From Arsenicicoccus piscis (GTDB taxonomy: Bacteria > Actinomycetota > Actinomycetes > Actinomycetales > Dermatophilaceae): 64,000 nucleotides of DNA. Below, one piece after another: positions 30,122 through 39,927 of the stretch; the stretch's first letter is position 1; every line of letters begins with the position of its first letter. The translations under genes and the position numbers were made by a program. The DNA lies in NCBI RefSeq assembly GCF_022568835.1, contig NZ_JAKZHV010000003.1, positions 434,001 to 498,000 of the forward strand, read 5' to 3'. The notes under the pieces were generated by a model. That model was given only the letters and a program-made list of their open reading frames with translations. It searched no databases and was not told the DNA's origin.

Positions 30122-30885
30122 CCGGCACCGGTGAGGCCGTCGTCTTCTGGGTCCTCGGCACGGTCAGCGTGCTGGCCGCCCTCGGCCTGATCTTCGCGCG
30201 CCGAGCGGTCTACGCGGCGATGTGCATGGCCGTCATCATGATCAACCTGGGCGTGCTCTACCTCGCCCAGCACGCCGACTTCCTCGGCGTCGTGCAGGTG
30301 TTCGTCTACACCGGCGCCGTGATGATGCTGTTCCTCTTCGTGCTGATGATGATCGGTGTCGACTCCGCCGACTCGACCGTCGAGACCCACCGCGGCGTCC
30401 GCGTCGGCGGCATCCTGCTCGGTCTCGGGCTCGGCGCCCTGCTGTGTGCGGTCATCGGCCAGGTCGGCACCCCGGCGATCGTCGGGCTCGACGCGGCCAA
30501 CGCCGGCGGCAACGTTCAGGGGCTCGGCAAGCTCATCTTCGGGCCCTACGTCTGGGTGTTCGAGCTGACCTCCGCGCTGCTCATCACCGCGGCCCTGGCG
30601 GCCATGGTGCTCGCCCACAAGAAGCGCCTGGTGCCCAAGGTCACCCAGCGGGTCTACTCCGAGCGGCGGTTCCGCGAGGGCCACTACCCGGCCGGCCTGC
30701 CCGCCCCCGGTGTCTACGCCCGGCACAACGCGGTCGACACCCCGGCCCTGCTGCCGGACGGCACCCCGAGCGAGCTGTCCGTCTCGCCCGTCCTCGAGGC
30801 CCGCAACCAGGTCGCCCAGCCCGGCCAGTTCGAGGAGATCGAGGAAGCCATCACCCACGAGATCGAGGAGGGTCGGGCCCGATGA
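30118..30885 (+). CDS. nuoJ: NADH-quinone oxidoreductase subunit J
   Basis: Membrane subunit, 255 residues, five helices in the first 170 residues with the conserved [24 protein letters not shown] helix containing the pi-bulge region. A hydrophilic C-terminal tail (about 180-255) is an actinobacterial extension. Starts with ATGA overlap with nuoI and ends with the same arrangement at nuoK. Confidence 0.96.
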   Translation: MTGTGEAVVFWVLGTVSVLAALGLIFARRAVYAAMCMAVIMINLGVLYLAQHADFLGVVQVFVYTGAVMMLFLFVLMMIGVDSADSTVETHRGVRVGGILLGLGLGALLCAVIGQVGTPAIVGLDAANAGGNVQGLGKLIFGPYVWVFELTSALLITAALAAMVLAHKKRLVPKVTQRVYSERRFREGHYPAGLPAPGVYARHNAVDTPALLPDGTPSELSVSPVLEARNQVAQPGQFEEIEEAITHEIEEGRAR

Positions 30886-31181
30886 GCCTGATGAACTACA
30901 TCTACCTCTCGGTGGTGCTCTTCTCGCTCGGCGCGGTCACCGTGCTGGTGCGCCGCAACGCGATCATCGTCTTCATGGGCGTCGAGCTGATGCTCAACGC
31001 CGCCAACCTCGCCTTCGTCACCTTCGCCCGGATGCACGGCTCCCTGGACGGGCAGGCCATCGCGCTGTTCGTCATGATCGTCGCGGCCGCCGAGGTCGTC
31101 GTGGGCCTGGCGATCATCATGGCGATCTTCCGGGCCCGCCGCTCGGCCTCGGTCGACGACGCGAACCTGCTGAAGCTGTAG
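30882..31181 (+). CDS. nuoK: NADH-quinone oxidoreductase subunit K
   Basis: A 99-residue, three-helix antiporter-related subunit. The two intramembrane Glu residues are seen in [14 protein letters not shown] and [12 protein letters not shown], where they belong to the proton path. Length is exactly typical. It overlaps nuoJ by four bases; nuoL follows after 14 bases containing GAAGGAG. Confidence 0.97.
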   Translation: MSLMNYIYLSVVLFSLGAVTVLVRRNAIIVFMGVELMLNAANLAFVTFARMHGSLDGQAIALFVMIVAAAEVVVGLAIIMAIFRARRSASVDDANLLKL

Positions 31182-31195
31182 AAGGAGCGACTGGC

Positions 31196-33142
31196 GTGAC
31201 ACTTCCCACCACCGCCCTTGCGGCCCTCGGCACCGAGGGTGCCGCGACCGTGCACCAGGCGGACGGCATCGCCGGCCTCGGCTGGCTGCTCATCGCGCTG
31301 CCGGCGCTCGGTGCCGCCCTGCTGCTGCTCGGCGGCCGCCGCACCAACTCCTTCGGCCCGGCGCTCGCGACCGGTCTGTCCTGGGCCAGCTTCGGCGTCG
31401 GCGCGGCGATCTTCGTCGAGATGCTGGCCAAGCCGGCCGACGAGCGCGCGGTGACGCGCACGCTCTACTCGTGGGTGCCGGCGGGATCCTTCCACGTCGA
31501 CGCGGGGATCCGGCTGGACCAGCTGTCCATCGCGTTCGTGCTGCTGATCACCTTCGTCGGCTCGCTGATCCACGTCTACTCGCTCGGCTACATGGCGCAC
31601 GACCCGGACAAGCGCCGGTTCTTCGCCTACCTCAACCTGTTCATCGCCGCCATGCTCACGCTCGTGGTCGCGGACTCCTACCTGATGCTCTACGTCGGCT
31701 GGGAGGGCGTCGGTCTGGCGTCCTACCTGCTGATCGGCTTCTGGAACTGGAACCCGCCCTACGCGTCCGCCGCCAACAAGGCGTTCTTCGCCAACCGTGT
31801 CGGTGACGTCGGCATGTCGCTCGCGATCATGGCGATGTTCGCCTGCTTCGGCACCGTGACGTTCACCGGGGTGGATGCGGCGGCGCACAACGCGCCCACC
31901 GGCTGGGTCACCTTCATCGCGCTGATGCTGCTGCTGGCCGCCTGCGGCAAGTCCGCGCAGTTCCCGCTGCAGAGCTGGCTCGGCGACGCGATGGCCGGCC
32001 CGACCCCCGTGTCGGCGCTCATCCACGCGGCCACCATGGTGACCGCGGGGGTCTACCTCGTCGTGCGCTCGTCGTCGCTGTTCAACCTGGCGCCGACCGC
32101 CCAGCTGGCCGTGACCATCGTCGGTGCCATCACCCTCACGATGGGCGCGATCATCGGCTGCGCCAAGGACGACATCAAGAAGGCGCTCGCGGCCTCCACG
32201 ATGTCCCAGATCGGCTACATGATGCTCGCCGCGGGCCTCGGCCCGGTCGGCTACGCCTTCGCGATCTTCCACCTGCTCACCCACGGCTTCTTCAAGGCCG
32301 GCATGTTCCTCGGCGCCGGCTCGGTCATGCACGCCATGGGGGACCGGGTCGACATGCGGACCTTCGGTGCCCTCTCGGGCAAGATGAAGACCACCTGGAT
32401 TACCTTCTTGTGCGGCTGGCTCGCGATCATCGGCTTCCCGCTGCTGTCCGGCTTCTGGTCCAAGGACAAGATCATCGAGGCGGCGTTCATCGGTGAGGGC
32501 TGGCGCCCCTGGGTGTTCGGCCTGACGACCATGCTCGTCGCGGGTCTCACCGCGTTCTACATGTCGCGGCTGTTCTTCCTCACCTTCCACGGTCGGCGCC
32601 GCTGGCTCGAGGGCGACCACCCGCACGAGGCGCCGTCGACCATGACGATCCCGATGATCGTGCTGGCCGTGGGCTCGGTCGCGCTCGGCGCGGTCCTCAA
32701 CTTCGCCGGCTTCCCCGGCTGGCTGGAGCCCGTGGTCGGCGGGCACGGCGAGGAGCACCCGGTGCTGCCGGTGCTCGTCATCACGCTGCTCACCCAGCTG
32801 CTGATGGTGATCGGGGTGGCCGTCGCCTGGATGAAGTACTGGCGCGACGAGGTGCCTCAGGTGGCACCGCGCGGGTCCGCCGTGACCCGGCTGGCCGCCA
32901 ACGACTTCTACCAGGACGCGTTCAACGACGGGCTGTTCGTGCAGCCCGGCAACGCGCTTGCCAACGGCCTCGCGGCCGGTGACGACACGGTCGTCGACGG
33001 TGGGGCGCGCGGCCTCGGCGTCGGCCTGATGGACGCCGCCCAGAGCCTGCGCAAGCTCCAGAACGGCTATGTCCGGTCCTATGCCCTGACGATGCTCGCG
33101 GGCATCGTCGTGATCCTCGGCACGATGTGGGTGATGCAGTGA
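31196..33142 (+). CDS. nuoL: NADH-quinone oxidoreductase subunit L
   Basis: The distal Mrp-antiporter-like proton pump, 648 residues with about 16 membrane segments and the long amphipathic C-terminal helix. Motifs: [18 protein letters not shown] with the key Glu, [18 protein letters not shown] with the conserved Lys, and [24 protein letters not shown] 31196 follows GAAGGAG by nine bases. Confidence 0.97.
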   Translation: MTLPTTALAALGTEGAATVHQADGIAGLGWLLIALPALGAALLLLGGRRTNSFGPALATGLSWASFGVGAAIFVEMLAKPADERAVTRTLYSWVPAGSFHVDAGIRLDQLSIAFVLLITFVGSLIHVYSLGYMAHDPDKRRFFAYLNLFIAAMLTLVVADSYLMLYVGWEGVGLASYLLIGFWNWNPPYASAANKAFFANRVGDVGMSLAIMAMFACFGTVTFTGVDAAAHNAPTGWVTFIALMLLLAACGKSAQFPLQSWLGDAMAGPTPVSALIHAATMVTAGVYLVVRSSSLFNLAPTAQLAVTIVGAITLTMGAIIGCAKDDIKKALAASTMSQIGYMMLAAGLGPVGYAFAIFHLLTHGFFKAGMFLGAGSVMHAMGDRVDMRTFGALSGKMKTTWITFLCGWLAIIGFPLLSGFWSKDKIIEAAFIGEGWRPWVFGLTTMLVAGLTAFYMSRLFFLTFHGRRRWLEGDHPHEAPSTMTIPMIVLAVGSVALGAVLNFAGFPGWLEPVVGGHGEEHPVLPVLVITLLTQLLMVIGVAVAWMKYWRDEVPQVAPRGSAVTRLAANDFYQDAFNDGLFVQPGNALANGLAAGDDTVVDGGARGLGVGLMDAAQSLRKLQNGYVRSYALTMLAGIVVILGTMWVMQ

Positions 33143-34683
33143 TGTCCAACGTCCCCTGGTTGACCGTGCTGTGCGTGCTGCCGCTCGTCGGCGCCGCCAT
33201 CACGGCCGTCCTGCCGGACTCCGCTGCGTGGCGCGCCAAGCAGGTGGCTCTCGGGACCACCCTGCTCACCCTGCTCGTCGGGGTGGTCGCGGCGACGCAG
33301 TACCGCATCGGTGGTGCGCAGTTCCAGCTCGTCGAGCAGCACTCGTGGATCCCCGCGTTCGGCACGTCCTGGGCCCTCGGTGTCGACGGCATGTCGCTCA
33401 CCCTGATCTTGATGTCGCTCGTCCTCGCCCCGGTCTGCATCCTGGCGGCCTGGCACGAGGTCCCGGTCGGTGGGCGGCGCGAGCAGAACTACTTTGCGCT
33501 GCTGCTCGTCCTCATCACCTGCATCGTCGGCGTCTTCGCCGCGACCGACGTGTTCTTGTTCTACGTCTTCTTCGAGGCGCTGCTCTTCCCGGTCTACTTC
33601 CTCGTCGGCAGCTATGGCGGGCCCGATCGGCGCCGCGCCGCCCTGAAGTTCCTGATCTTCGGCTTCGTCGGCGGGCTGGTCATGCTCGCGGCGCTCATCG
33701 GTCTGTTCGCCCAGAGCACCGGCGGCCCGACCGCCATGCTGGTCACCAACCTCACCGGCCTGCAGATGGGCGAGACGGCCGAGCGGCTGATGTTCCTCGG
33801 CTTCTTCTTCGCCTTCGCCGTGAAGGCGCCGATGTGGCCGGTGCACACCTGGCTGCCGGACACCGCCCAGCAGGCCACCCCGGCCACGGCCACGCTGCTC
33901 GTCGGCATCCTCGACAAGGTCGGCACCTTCGGGATGCTGCGCTTCTGCCTGCCGCTGTTCCCCGACGCCAGCCGCTGGGCCGCCCCAGTGATCATCGTGC
34001 TGGCGCTGATCTCGGTGTTCTACGGCGCCTTCCTCGCGATCGCGTCGAAGGACATCATGCGACTCATCGCCTGCACCTCGATCAGCCACTTCGGCTTCAT
34101 CGTGCTCGGCATCTTCGCGTTCACCACCACCGCGGCCAACGGCTCCGCGCTCTACATGATCAACCACGGGTTCACGACCGCCGCGCTGTTCCTCGTCGCC
34201 GCCATGCTGATCCGGCGCCGCGGCAGCCAGCTGATCCCCGACTTCGGCGGCTGGCAGCGGGTCACCCCGGTGCTCGCGGGCGTGTTCCTCTTCGCGGGGC
34301 TCGCCGGCCTGGCGCTGCCCGGCATGGGGTCGTTCGTCTCGGAGTTCCTCGTCCTCGTGGGCACCTTCCAGCGGCACCCGGTCGCGGGCGGGATCGCCGC
34401 GCTGGCGATCATCTTGGCCGCGCTCTACATCCTGCTCATGTACCAGCGGATGATGACCGGGCCCAAGCCCGAGCTGGCCACCCCCGTGCGTGACCTCACG
34501 GCTCGCGAGAAGTGGGTCGTCGCGCCCCTGATCGTGGCGCTGCTCGGCCTCGGCTTCTACCCCAAGCCGGCCCTGGACGTCATCAACCCGGCGATGACCA
34601 CGGTCCTGCAGCAGGTCGGCGTCACCGACCCGCCGCCCATCGCCGGCATCGGCGTCGACACCGCCAAGGAGAGTGCCAAGTGA
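33142..34683 (+). CDS. nuoM: NADH-quinone oxidoreductase subunit M
   Basis: Antiporter-like proton-pumping subunit of 513 residues with about 14 helices. FEALLFPVYFLVG holds the functional Glu; AFAVKAPMWPVHTWLPDTAQQATP holds the conserved Lys and the family signature. ATG 33142 overlaps the nuoL stop by one base (TGATG), which supports it over an in-frame start 15 bases upstream. Confidence 0.97.
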   Translation: MSNVPWLTVLCVLPLVGAAITAVLPDSAAWRAKQVALGTTLLTLLVGVVAATQYRIGGAQFQLVEQHSWIPAFGTSWALGVDGMSLTLILMSLVLAPVCILAAWHEVPVGGRREQNYFALLLVLITCIVGVFAATDVFLFYVFFEALLFPVYFLVGSYGGPDRRRAALKFLIFGFVGGLVMLAALIGLFAQSTGGPTAMLVTNLTGLQMGETAERLMFLGFFFAFAVKAPMWPVHTWLPDTAQQATPATATLLVGILDKVGTFGMLRFCLPLFPDASRWAAPVIIVLALISVFYGAFLAIASKDIMRLIACTSISHFGFIVLGIFAFTTTAANGSALYMINHGFTTAALFLVAAMLIRRRGSQLIPDFGGWQRVTPVLAGVFLFAGLAGLALPGMGSFVSEFLVLVGTFQRHPVAGGIAALAIILAALYILLMYQRMMTGPKPELATPVRDLTAREKWVVAPLIVALLGLGFYPKPALDVINPAMTTVLQQVGVTDPPPIAGIGVDTAKESAK

Positions 34684-36260
34684 CCTCGCTCGTGCCGAGT
34701 GCCGACTTCGTCCCGGCGACGATCAACGTCGCCGCGGTCGCTCCGTTGCTCATCGTGACCGTCGCCGCACTCCTCGGCGTGCTGGTCGAGGCCTTCGTCC
34801 CGCGCGACAAGCGCTACGTCGTGCAGCTGACCATCGCCGTCCTCGGGCTGCTCGGCGCGCTCGCCGCGGTGCTGACCGGCGCACGCACCAACCAGACCAC
34901 CACGGTCGCCGGCGCCATCGTCATCGACGGGCCGGCCCTGCTGGTGCAGGGCTCGCTGTGCGTCCTCGCGCTGATCGGGCTGCTCGCCATGTCGGAGCGG
35001 CTCGGCTCGGACCACATGGACGCGTTCACCCGCGACGGCGCCTCGGCCCCCGGCTCGCACGCCGAGGGTCTGGCCCAGCGGCTCGGCGCGACCACCACCG
35101 AGATCTACCCGCTCACGATGTTCTCGGTCCTTGGCATGCTGATCTTCCCCGCCGCGGGTGACCTGCTGACCCTGTTCGTGGCGCTCGAGGTGCTCTCGCT
35201 GCCGCTCTACGTCCTCACCGGCCTGGCCCGTCGGCGCCGGCTGCTGTCGCAGGAGGCCTCGCTCAAGTACTTCCTGCTCGGCGCCTTCTCCTCGGCGTTC
35301 TACCTGTTCGGCGCCGCGCTCCTCTACGGCTACGCCGGGTCGGTGCGCCTGCACGACATCGCCACGGCGATCGGCACGGTCAACGGCCTCGACGGCCTGC
35401 TGCTGCCCGGTGTCTTCTTCGTCCTCATCGGGCTGCTGTTCAAGATCGGCGCGGTGCCGTTCCACGCCTGGACGCCGGACGTCTACCAGGGCGCGCCGAC
35501 CGCGGTCAGCGGCTTCATGGCCGCCTGCACCAAGCTCGCCGCGATGGCCGCCCTGCTGCGGGTGCTCTACGTCGGTGTGGCAGGGGACCGCTGGTCCTTC
35601 CAGGTGGCGCTGTGGATCGTCGCCGTCCTCACGATGGTGGTCGGATCCGTCGTCACGATCGCGCAGTCCGACATCAAGCGGATGCTCGCCTACAGCTCGA
35701 TCGCGCACGCCGGCTTCATCCTGGTCGCGGTGCTCTCGTTCGACCGGGCCGGTGTGGCGAGCGCCCTGTTCTACGCGATCGCCTACGGCTTCAGCGTCAT
35801 CGCCGCCTTCACCATCGTCGCGCTGCTGCGCGACGCCGACGGCTCCGAGGCGACCGCCATCTCGCAGTGGGCCGGCCTCGGCCGACGCGCGCCGGTCGTC
35901 GCCGCGCTGTTCACCCTGCTCATGCTGGCCTTCGCGGGCATCCCGCTGACGTCGGGCTTCACCTCCAAGTTCGGCGTCTTCAACGCCGCGATCGCGCACG
36001 GCGGGACGATGGGCATCTGGCTCGCCGTCATCGGCGTGCTGTGCTCTGCCATCACCGCGTGGGCGTACTTCCGGGTCATCCTGGTCATGTACTTCGCCGA
36101 GCCGGCCCCGCAGGACGCCGCCGGTGCGGCCCGGGTGGTCCTGCCGTCCGCGGCCAGCACCATCGCGATCGCGACCGGCGTCGCCATGACCGTGATCCTC
36201 GGCGTCGTCCCTGCTCGCCTGCTTGAGCTGGCGACGCAGAACTCGCAGTTCCTCCCATGA
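34680..36260 (+). CDS. nuoN: NADH-quinone oxidoreductase subunit N
   Basis: Third antiporter-like subunit, 526 residues. It shows FVALEVLSLPLYVLTGLARRR with the functional Glu, KIGAVPFHAWTPDVYQGAPT with the conserved Lys, and QSDIKRMLAYSSIAHAGF. GTG 34680 overlaps the nuoM stop (GTGA). It ends in an ATGA overlap with the polyprenyl synthase, tying quinone-tail synthesis to the operon. Confidence 0.97.
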   Translation: MTSLVPSADFVPATINVAAVAPLLIVTVAALLGVLVEAFVPRDKRYVVQLTIAVLGLLGALAAVLTGARTNQTTTVAGAIVIDGPALLVQGSLCVLALIGLLAMSERLGSDHMDAFTRDGASAPGSHAEGLAQRLGATTTEIYPLTMFSVLGMLIFPAAGDLLTLFVALEVLSLPLYVLTGLARRRRLLSQEASLKYFLLGAFSSAFYLFGAALLYGYAGSVRLHDIATAIGTVNGLDGLLLPGVFFVLIGLLFKIGAVPFHAWTPDVYQGAPTAVSGFMAACTKLAAMAALLRVLYVGVAGDRWSFQVALWIVAVLTMVVGSVVTIAQSDIKRMLAYSSIAHAGFILVAVLSFDRAGVASALFYAIAYGFSVIAAFTIVALLRDADGSEATAISQWAGLGRRAPVVAALFTLLMLAFAGIPLTSGFTSKFGVFNAAIAHGGTMGIWLAVIGVLCSAITAWAYFRVILVMYFAEPAPQDAAGAARVVLPSAASTIAIATGVAMTVILGVVPARLLELATQNSQFLP

Positions 36261-37267
36261 GCGGGACCCCTGCCGCCGACGCGCCCTCGGTCATCCCCGG
36301 TGCCTCGGCCGAGCTGACCGGGCGCCTGCTTGCTGGGCTCGCGGAGGTCAACACGCTGTTCGAGGGCGTCCTGCAGAGCGAGGACGGCTTCATCACCGAG
36401 GCGAGCGGTCACCTGGCGGGCTCGGGGAAGCGGTTCCGACCGCTGCTCACCCTGCTCGCCGCCGAGCTCGGGACCGGTCGCGACGACCAGGTCGTCAAGG
36501 CCGCGACGGCCGTCGAGCTGATCCACATGGCCTCGCTCTACCACGACGACGTCATGGACGAGGCCGAACTGCGCCGGGCGGTCGTCTCCGCCAACGCGCG
36601 CTACGGCAACTCCACGGCCATCCTCATCGGCGACCTGCTCTTCGGCCGTGCCTCGGCGCTGGTCGCCGACCTCGGTCCGGAGGCCGTGCGGATCCAGGCC
36701 GACACCTTCGTGCGCCTGTGCAGCGGGCAGATCCGCGACGACCGGCCGTGTCCGGACGGGGTGGAGCCGGTCGGCTACTACCTCGACGTCCTCGCCGACA
36801 AGACCGGTGGCCTGATCGCCACCGCGGCGCGCTACGGCGCGATGTTCGCGGGCTGCGAGCCGCACGTCGTCGAGATCATGCGTCGCTACGGCGAGCAGCT
36901 GGGCATCGCCTTCCAGCTCGCCGACGACCTGCTCGACATCGCCGCCGAGTCCGAGCAGTCCGGCAAGACGCCGGGCACCGACCTGCGCGAGGGCGTGCGG
37001 ACCCTGCCCGTGCTCTACGCGCTCGCGTCGAGCGACCCCGCTGACGCCCGGCTGCAGGAGCTGTTGCGCTCCGACCTGTCAGAGGACGACGCCGGCGTCG
37101 AGGAGGCGCTCACCCTGCTGCGCGCGCACCCGGCGCTGGAGGAGGCCCGTCGCTACACCCACGCGGTGGCCCAGGAGGCGCAGGACCTGCTGACTCCGCT
37201 CGGTGACAACGAGGTCACCCAGGCGCTGCGCACCGTCGCCGCAGGCGTGGTAGATCGCGTGGTCTGA
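36257..37267 (+). CDS. Polyprenyl diphosphate synthase (probable menaquinone side-chain enzyme)
   Basis: Trans-isoprenyl diphosphate synthase, 336 residues. The first Asp-rich motif is LYHDDVMDEAELRR (near 95) and the second is FQLADDLLDIAAE (near 220); GSGKRFRPLL is the isopentenyl-diphosphate-binding region. The residues before the first motif (MASLYHDD, with small residues) suit a long-chain product such as hepta- to decaprenyl diphosphate, but chain length cannot be fixed by eye. ATGA coupling to nuoN suggests the product is the menaquinone tail used by the complex encoded upstream. Confidence 0.93.
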   Translation: MSGTPAADAPSVIPGASAELTGRLLAGLAEVNTLFEGVLQSEDGFITEASGHLAGSGKRFRPLLTLLAAELGTGRDDQVVKAATAVELIHMASLYHDDVMDEAELRRAVVSANARYGNSTAILIGDLLFGRASALVADLGPEAVRIQADTFVRLCSGQIRDDRPCPDGVEPVGYYLDVLADKTGGLIATAARYGAMFAGCEPHVVEIMRRYGEQLGIAFQLADDLLDIAAESEQSGKTPGTDLREGVRTLPVLYALASSDPADARLQELLRSDLSEDDAGVEEALTLLRAHPALEEARRYTHAVAQEAQDLLTPLGDNEVTQALRTVAAGVVDRVV

Positions 37268-37291
37268 CCCCAGCGAGACTGGCCGTCGCAT

Positions 37292-37297
37292 TACAGT
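37292..37297 (+). promoter_or_regulatory. -10 element of the deaminase-oxidase pair, leaderless-type
   Basis: TACAGT lies six bases before the ATG at 37304 in the 36 bp gap after the polyprenyl synthase. No Shine-Dalgarno is visible, so the operon probably ends at 37267 and a leaderless transcript begins here. Confidence 0.5.
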
Positions 37298-37303
37298 GAG
37301 GGC

Positions 37304-38536
37304 ATGTCGAGCACGGTGGCCTTCGACCCAGGGCTGGAGAGCGCTCTGGCCGCGACCGTGCGCGACGGGCTCGACGTCCCGCTGCCGTGCGCCGTCGTCG
37401 ACCTGGACGCGTTCGACGCCAACGCCGCCTCGATGGTGACGGCCGCCGCGGGCCGCCCGATCCGCGTCGTGACCAAGTCGGTCCGGTGCCGGCCGCTGCT
37501 GGAGCGGGTCGTCCGCCACCCGGGGTACGTCGGCGTGATGTGCTACTCCCTGCGCGAGGCGCTGTGGCTCGCGGACCAGGGGCACGACGACCTGCTCGTT
37601 GCCTACCCGAGCACCGACCGGCCGGCGCTCGAGCGGCTGGCCCGCGACGAGTCGGCGCGGGCTGCCATCGCCGTCACGATCGACGACCCCGCCCACCTGG
37701 AGCTGGTGGCCGACGCGCTCGGCGCCGGCGGCGGCGCGCGCGTGCGGGTGGTCATCGACGTCGACGCGTCGCTGCGCATCGGCCGCCAGCACCTCGGGGC
37801 CCGGCGGTCCCCGCTGCACGACGTCGAGGAGGTCCTGGCGCTGGCCCGGGCGGTGCTCGGCAGCCACCACGCCGAGCTCGACGGCCTGCTCTTCTACGAG
37901 GCCCAGATCGCGGGTGTCGACGACCGCGGCCCCGCCATCCGGCTGGTCAAGCGCCGCTCGGCCGCCGAGCTCGCCCGGCGGCGCAGCGACATCATCGAGG
38001 CGGTCGAGCAGGCGGCCGGCCGCTCGCTCGAGCTGGTCAACGGCGGCGGCACCGGCAGCCTGCACATCACCGGTCGCACCGAGCCGGGTCGGCGCGGGGT
38101 GACCGAGCTGGCCGCCGGCTCGGGGCTCTACGCACCCACCCTGTTCGACGGCTACCGCGACCTGGCGCTGCAGGCGGCGCTGTTCCTCGTCACCTGCGTG
38201 ACCCGCATCCCCGCACCGCACATCGTCACGGTGGCCGGTGGTGGCATCATCGCCTCGGGGCGCACCGGGCCCGACCACGCGCCGACCCCGGTGGCCCCGG
38301 CCGGTCTACGACTGCTCTCGCGGGAGGGTGCCGGCGAGGTGCAGACGCCGCTGCGACGGACCGAGCGCCTCGGGCGACGGGACGGCGAGCCGGTGCGGAT
38401 CGGTGACCGGGTGTGGCTGCGCCCGGCGAAGGCGGGGGAGACGTGCGAGCGCTTCGATCGGCTCTACCTGATCGCCGGCGGCCAGGTGGTCGACGAGGTG
38501 CCCACCTATCGAGGGGAAGGACGAAACTTCGGATGA
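37304..38536 (+). CDS. PLP-dependent amino acid deaminase/aldolase (D-threonine aldolase-like)
   Basis: A 410-residue fold-type III PLP protein of the alanine-racemase N-terminal/D-serine dehydratase-like type. RVVTKSVRCRPLLERV contains the probable Schiff-base Lys (near residue 58). VVIDVDASLRIGRQHLG and LVNGGGTGSLH are family segments, the latter binding phosphate. Members of this group cleave or deaminate D-hydroxy amino acids; substrate unproven. Its stop overlaps the oxidase start (ATGA). This gene pair is familiar from other actinobacteria. Confidence 0.85.
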   Translation: MSSTVAFDPGLESALAATVRDGLDVPLPCAVVDLDAFDANAASMVTAAAGRPIRVVTKSVRCRPLLERVVRHPGYVGVMCYSLREALWLADQGHDDLLVAYPSTDRPALERLARDESARAAIAVTIDDPAHLELVADALGAGGGARVRVVIDVDASLRIGRQHLGARRSPLHDVEEVLALARAVLGSHHAELDGLLFYEAQIAGVDDRGPAIRLVKRRSAAELARRRSDIIEAVEQAAGRSLELVNGGGTGSLHITGRTEPGRRGVTELAAGSGLYAPTLFDGYRDLALQAALFLVTCVTRIPAPHIVTVAGGGIIASGRTGPDHAPTPVAPAGLRLLSREGAGEVQTPLRRTERLGRRDGEPVRIGDRVWLRPAKAGETCERFDRLYLIAGGQVVDEVPTYRGEGRNFG

Positions 38537-39879
38537 GCCAGGCAGCAGAGCGAGCCGAGGGGGCAGCGCCGGGTCACGAGTGGCGCAACTGGAGCGGCAA
38601 CGTCACGGCCCGGCCGAGCGCTGTTGCCCGGCCGACGCGGGTCGCCGAGCTCGCCGAGCTGGTCGCGGGAGCGACCGCCGCAGGTCGCGCGGTCAAGGCC
38701 GTGGGTGCCGGGCACTCGTTCACGCCGATCGCGGCGACCGACGGCCTCCAGATCACCCTCGACGGCTTGACCGGGGTGCTGCGCGCCGACCGGAACACCG
38801 GGCTGGTGACGGTCGCGGCGGGCACCCGGCTCCGGGCGCTCAACCGCACCCTGGCCCTGCTCGGCCTGGCGCTGCCGAACCTCGGTGACATCGACAGCCA
38901 GAGCATCGCGGGCGCGCTCGCCACCGGCACCCACGGCACCGGCGGCCGCTACCAGGGGATCACCGCGGACGTCCGCGGGCTCCAGCTCGTGCTGGCCGAC
39001 GGGTCGGTGGTCGACCTGCAGGCCGGCGGCGACGATCCGGAGCTGTTCGAGGCGGCCCGCCTCGGGCTGGGCGCCCTCGGCGTCATCTCGGCCGTGACGC
39101 TGCAGTGCGTCCCGGCGTTCGACATCGTCGCCCATGAGTACCCCGCGCCCCTCTCGGACGTCCTCGCCGACCTGCCAGGGCTCGTCGACGCCCACGACCA
39201 CGCCGAGCTGTTCTGGTTCCCCTGGACGGACCGCGCCCTGGTCAAGGCCAACCGGCGGCTGGCCCCGGGTGCCGACGAGGGTCGGCCGCTGCCGCGGTGG
39301 CGGGGCGTGCTGGAGGACGAGATCCTCGCCAACGGCCTGTTCGAGGCGGTCTGTCGGGTCGGCGCGCAGCGGCCCGCGCTGGTCCCGCAGCTCAACGCGG
39401 TCGCCGCGCGGGCGCTGGGCGAGCGCACCTACACCGCGCCGTCCGACCGGGTCTTCGTGAGCCCGCGCCGCGTGCGCTTCGTCGAGAGCGAGTACGCCGT
39501 GCCGCGGGCTGCCGTGGCCGAGATCCTCGAAGGGCTCGACACGTTCGTCCGCCGCACCCGCGCGCCGATCCTCTTCCCCGTCGAGGTCCGCTTCCTCGCC
39601 GCCGACGACGTGTGGCTCTCGACCGCCTACCAGCAGGACGTCGCCTACGTGGCCGTCCACCAGTTCCGCGGCATGCCGGCCGACCACTATCTCGCCGAGC
39701 TCGAGTCGCTCGCCGCCGCCCACGGCGGGCGGCCGCACTGGGGCAAGGTGCACAGCCTCGCAGCGGACCGGTTGCGGGAGCTCTACCCGCGGTTCGAGGA
39801 CTTCCGCGCCGTCCGGGACCGGGTAGACCCCTCGCGGACGTTCGCGAACGAGCACCTGCGTCGGGTCCTCGGCGACTGA
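38533..39879 (+). CDS. FAD-linked D-arabinono-1,4-lactone/L-gulonolactone oxidase family protein
   Basis: A 448-residue oxidase of the vanillyl-alcohol-oxidase superfamily. The FAD-binding half has VKAVGAGHSFTPIAATDG, whose His is the usual covalent flavin attachment point, and SIAGALATGTHGTGG. The C-terminal ALO domain ends with GGRPHWGKVHSL and the DPSRTFANEHL tail. The likely reaction is oxidation of an aldonolactone or alditol with O2. The plant pathway to ascorbate is not expected here, so the true substrate is open. Translationally coupled to the PLP protein. Confidence 0.88.
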   Translation: MSQAAERAEGAAPGHEWRNWSGNVTARPSAVARPTRVAELAELVAGATAAGRAVKAVGAGHSFTPIAATDGLQITLDGLTGVLRADRNTGLVTVAAGTRLRALNRTLALLGLALPNLGDIDSQSIAGALATGTHGTGGRYQGITADVRGLQLVLADGSVVDLQAGGDDPELFEAARLGLGALGVISAVTLQCVPAFDIVAHEYPAPLSDVLADLPGLVDAHDHAELFWFPWTDRALVKANRRLAPGADEGRPLPRWRGVLEDEILANGLFEAVCRVGAQRPALVPQLNAVAARALGERTYTAPSDRVFVSPRRVRFVESEYAVPRAAVAEILEGLDTFVRRTRAPILFPVEVRFLAADDVWLSTAYQQDVAYVAVHQFRGMPADHYLAELESLAAAHGGRPHWGKVHSLAADRLRELYPRFEDFRAVRDRVDPSRTFANEHLRRVLGD

Positions 39880-39915
39880 GCGGCCCGGGGCTTCGACCGG
39901 AGGCCGCCGACACGG

Positions 39916-39921
39916 CATGAT
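39916..39921 (+). promoter_or_regulatory. Possible -10 element of the GT-C-like gene
   Basis: CATGAT is followed by six bases and the GTG at 39928. One mismatch to TANNNT; no Shine-Dalgarno seen. Confidence 0.35.
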
Positions 39922-39927
39922 GCTCGG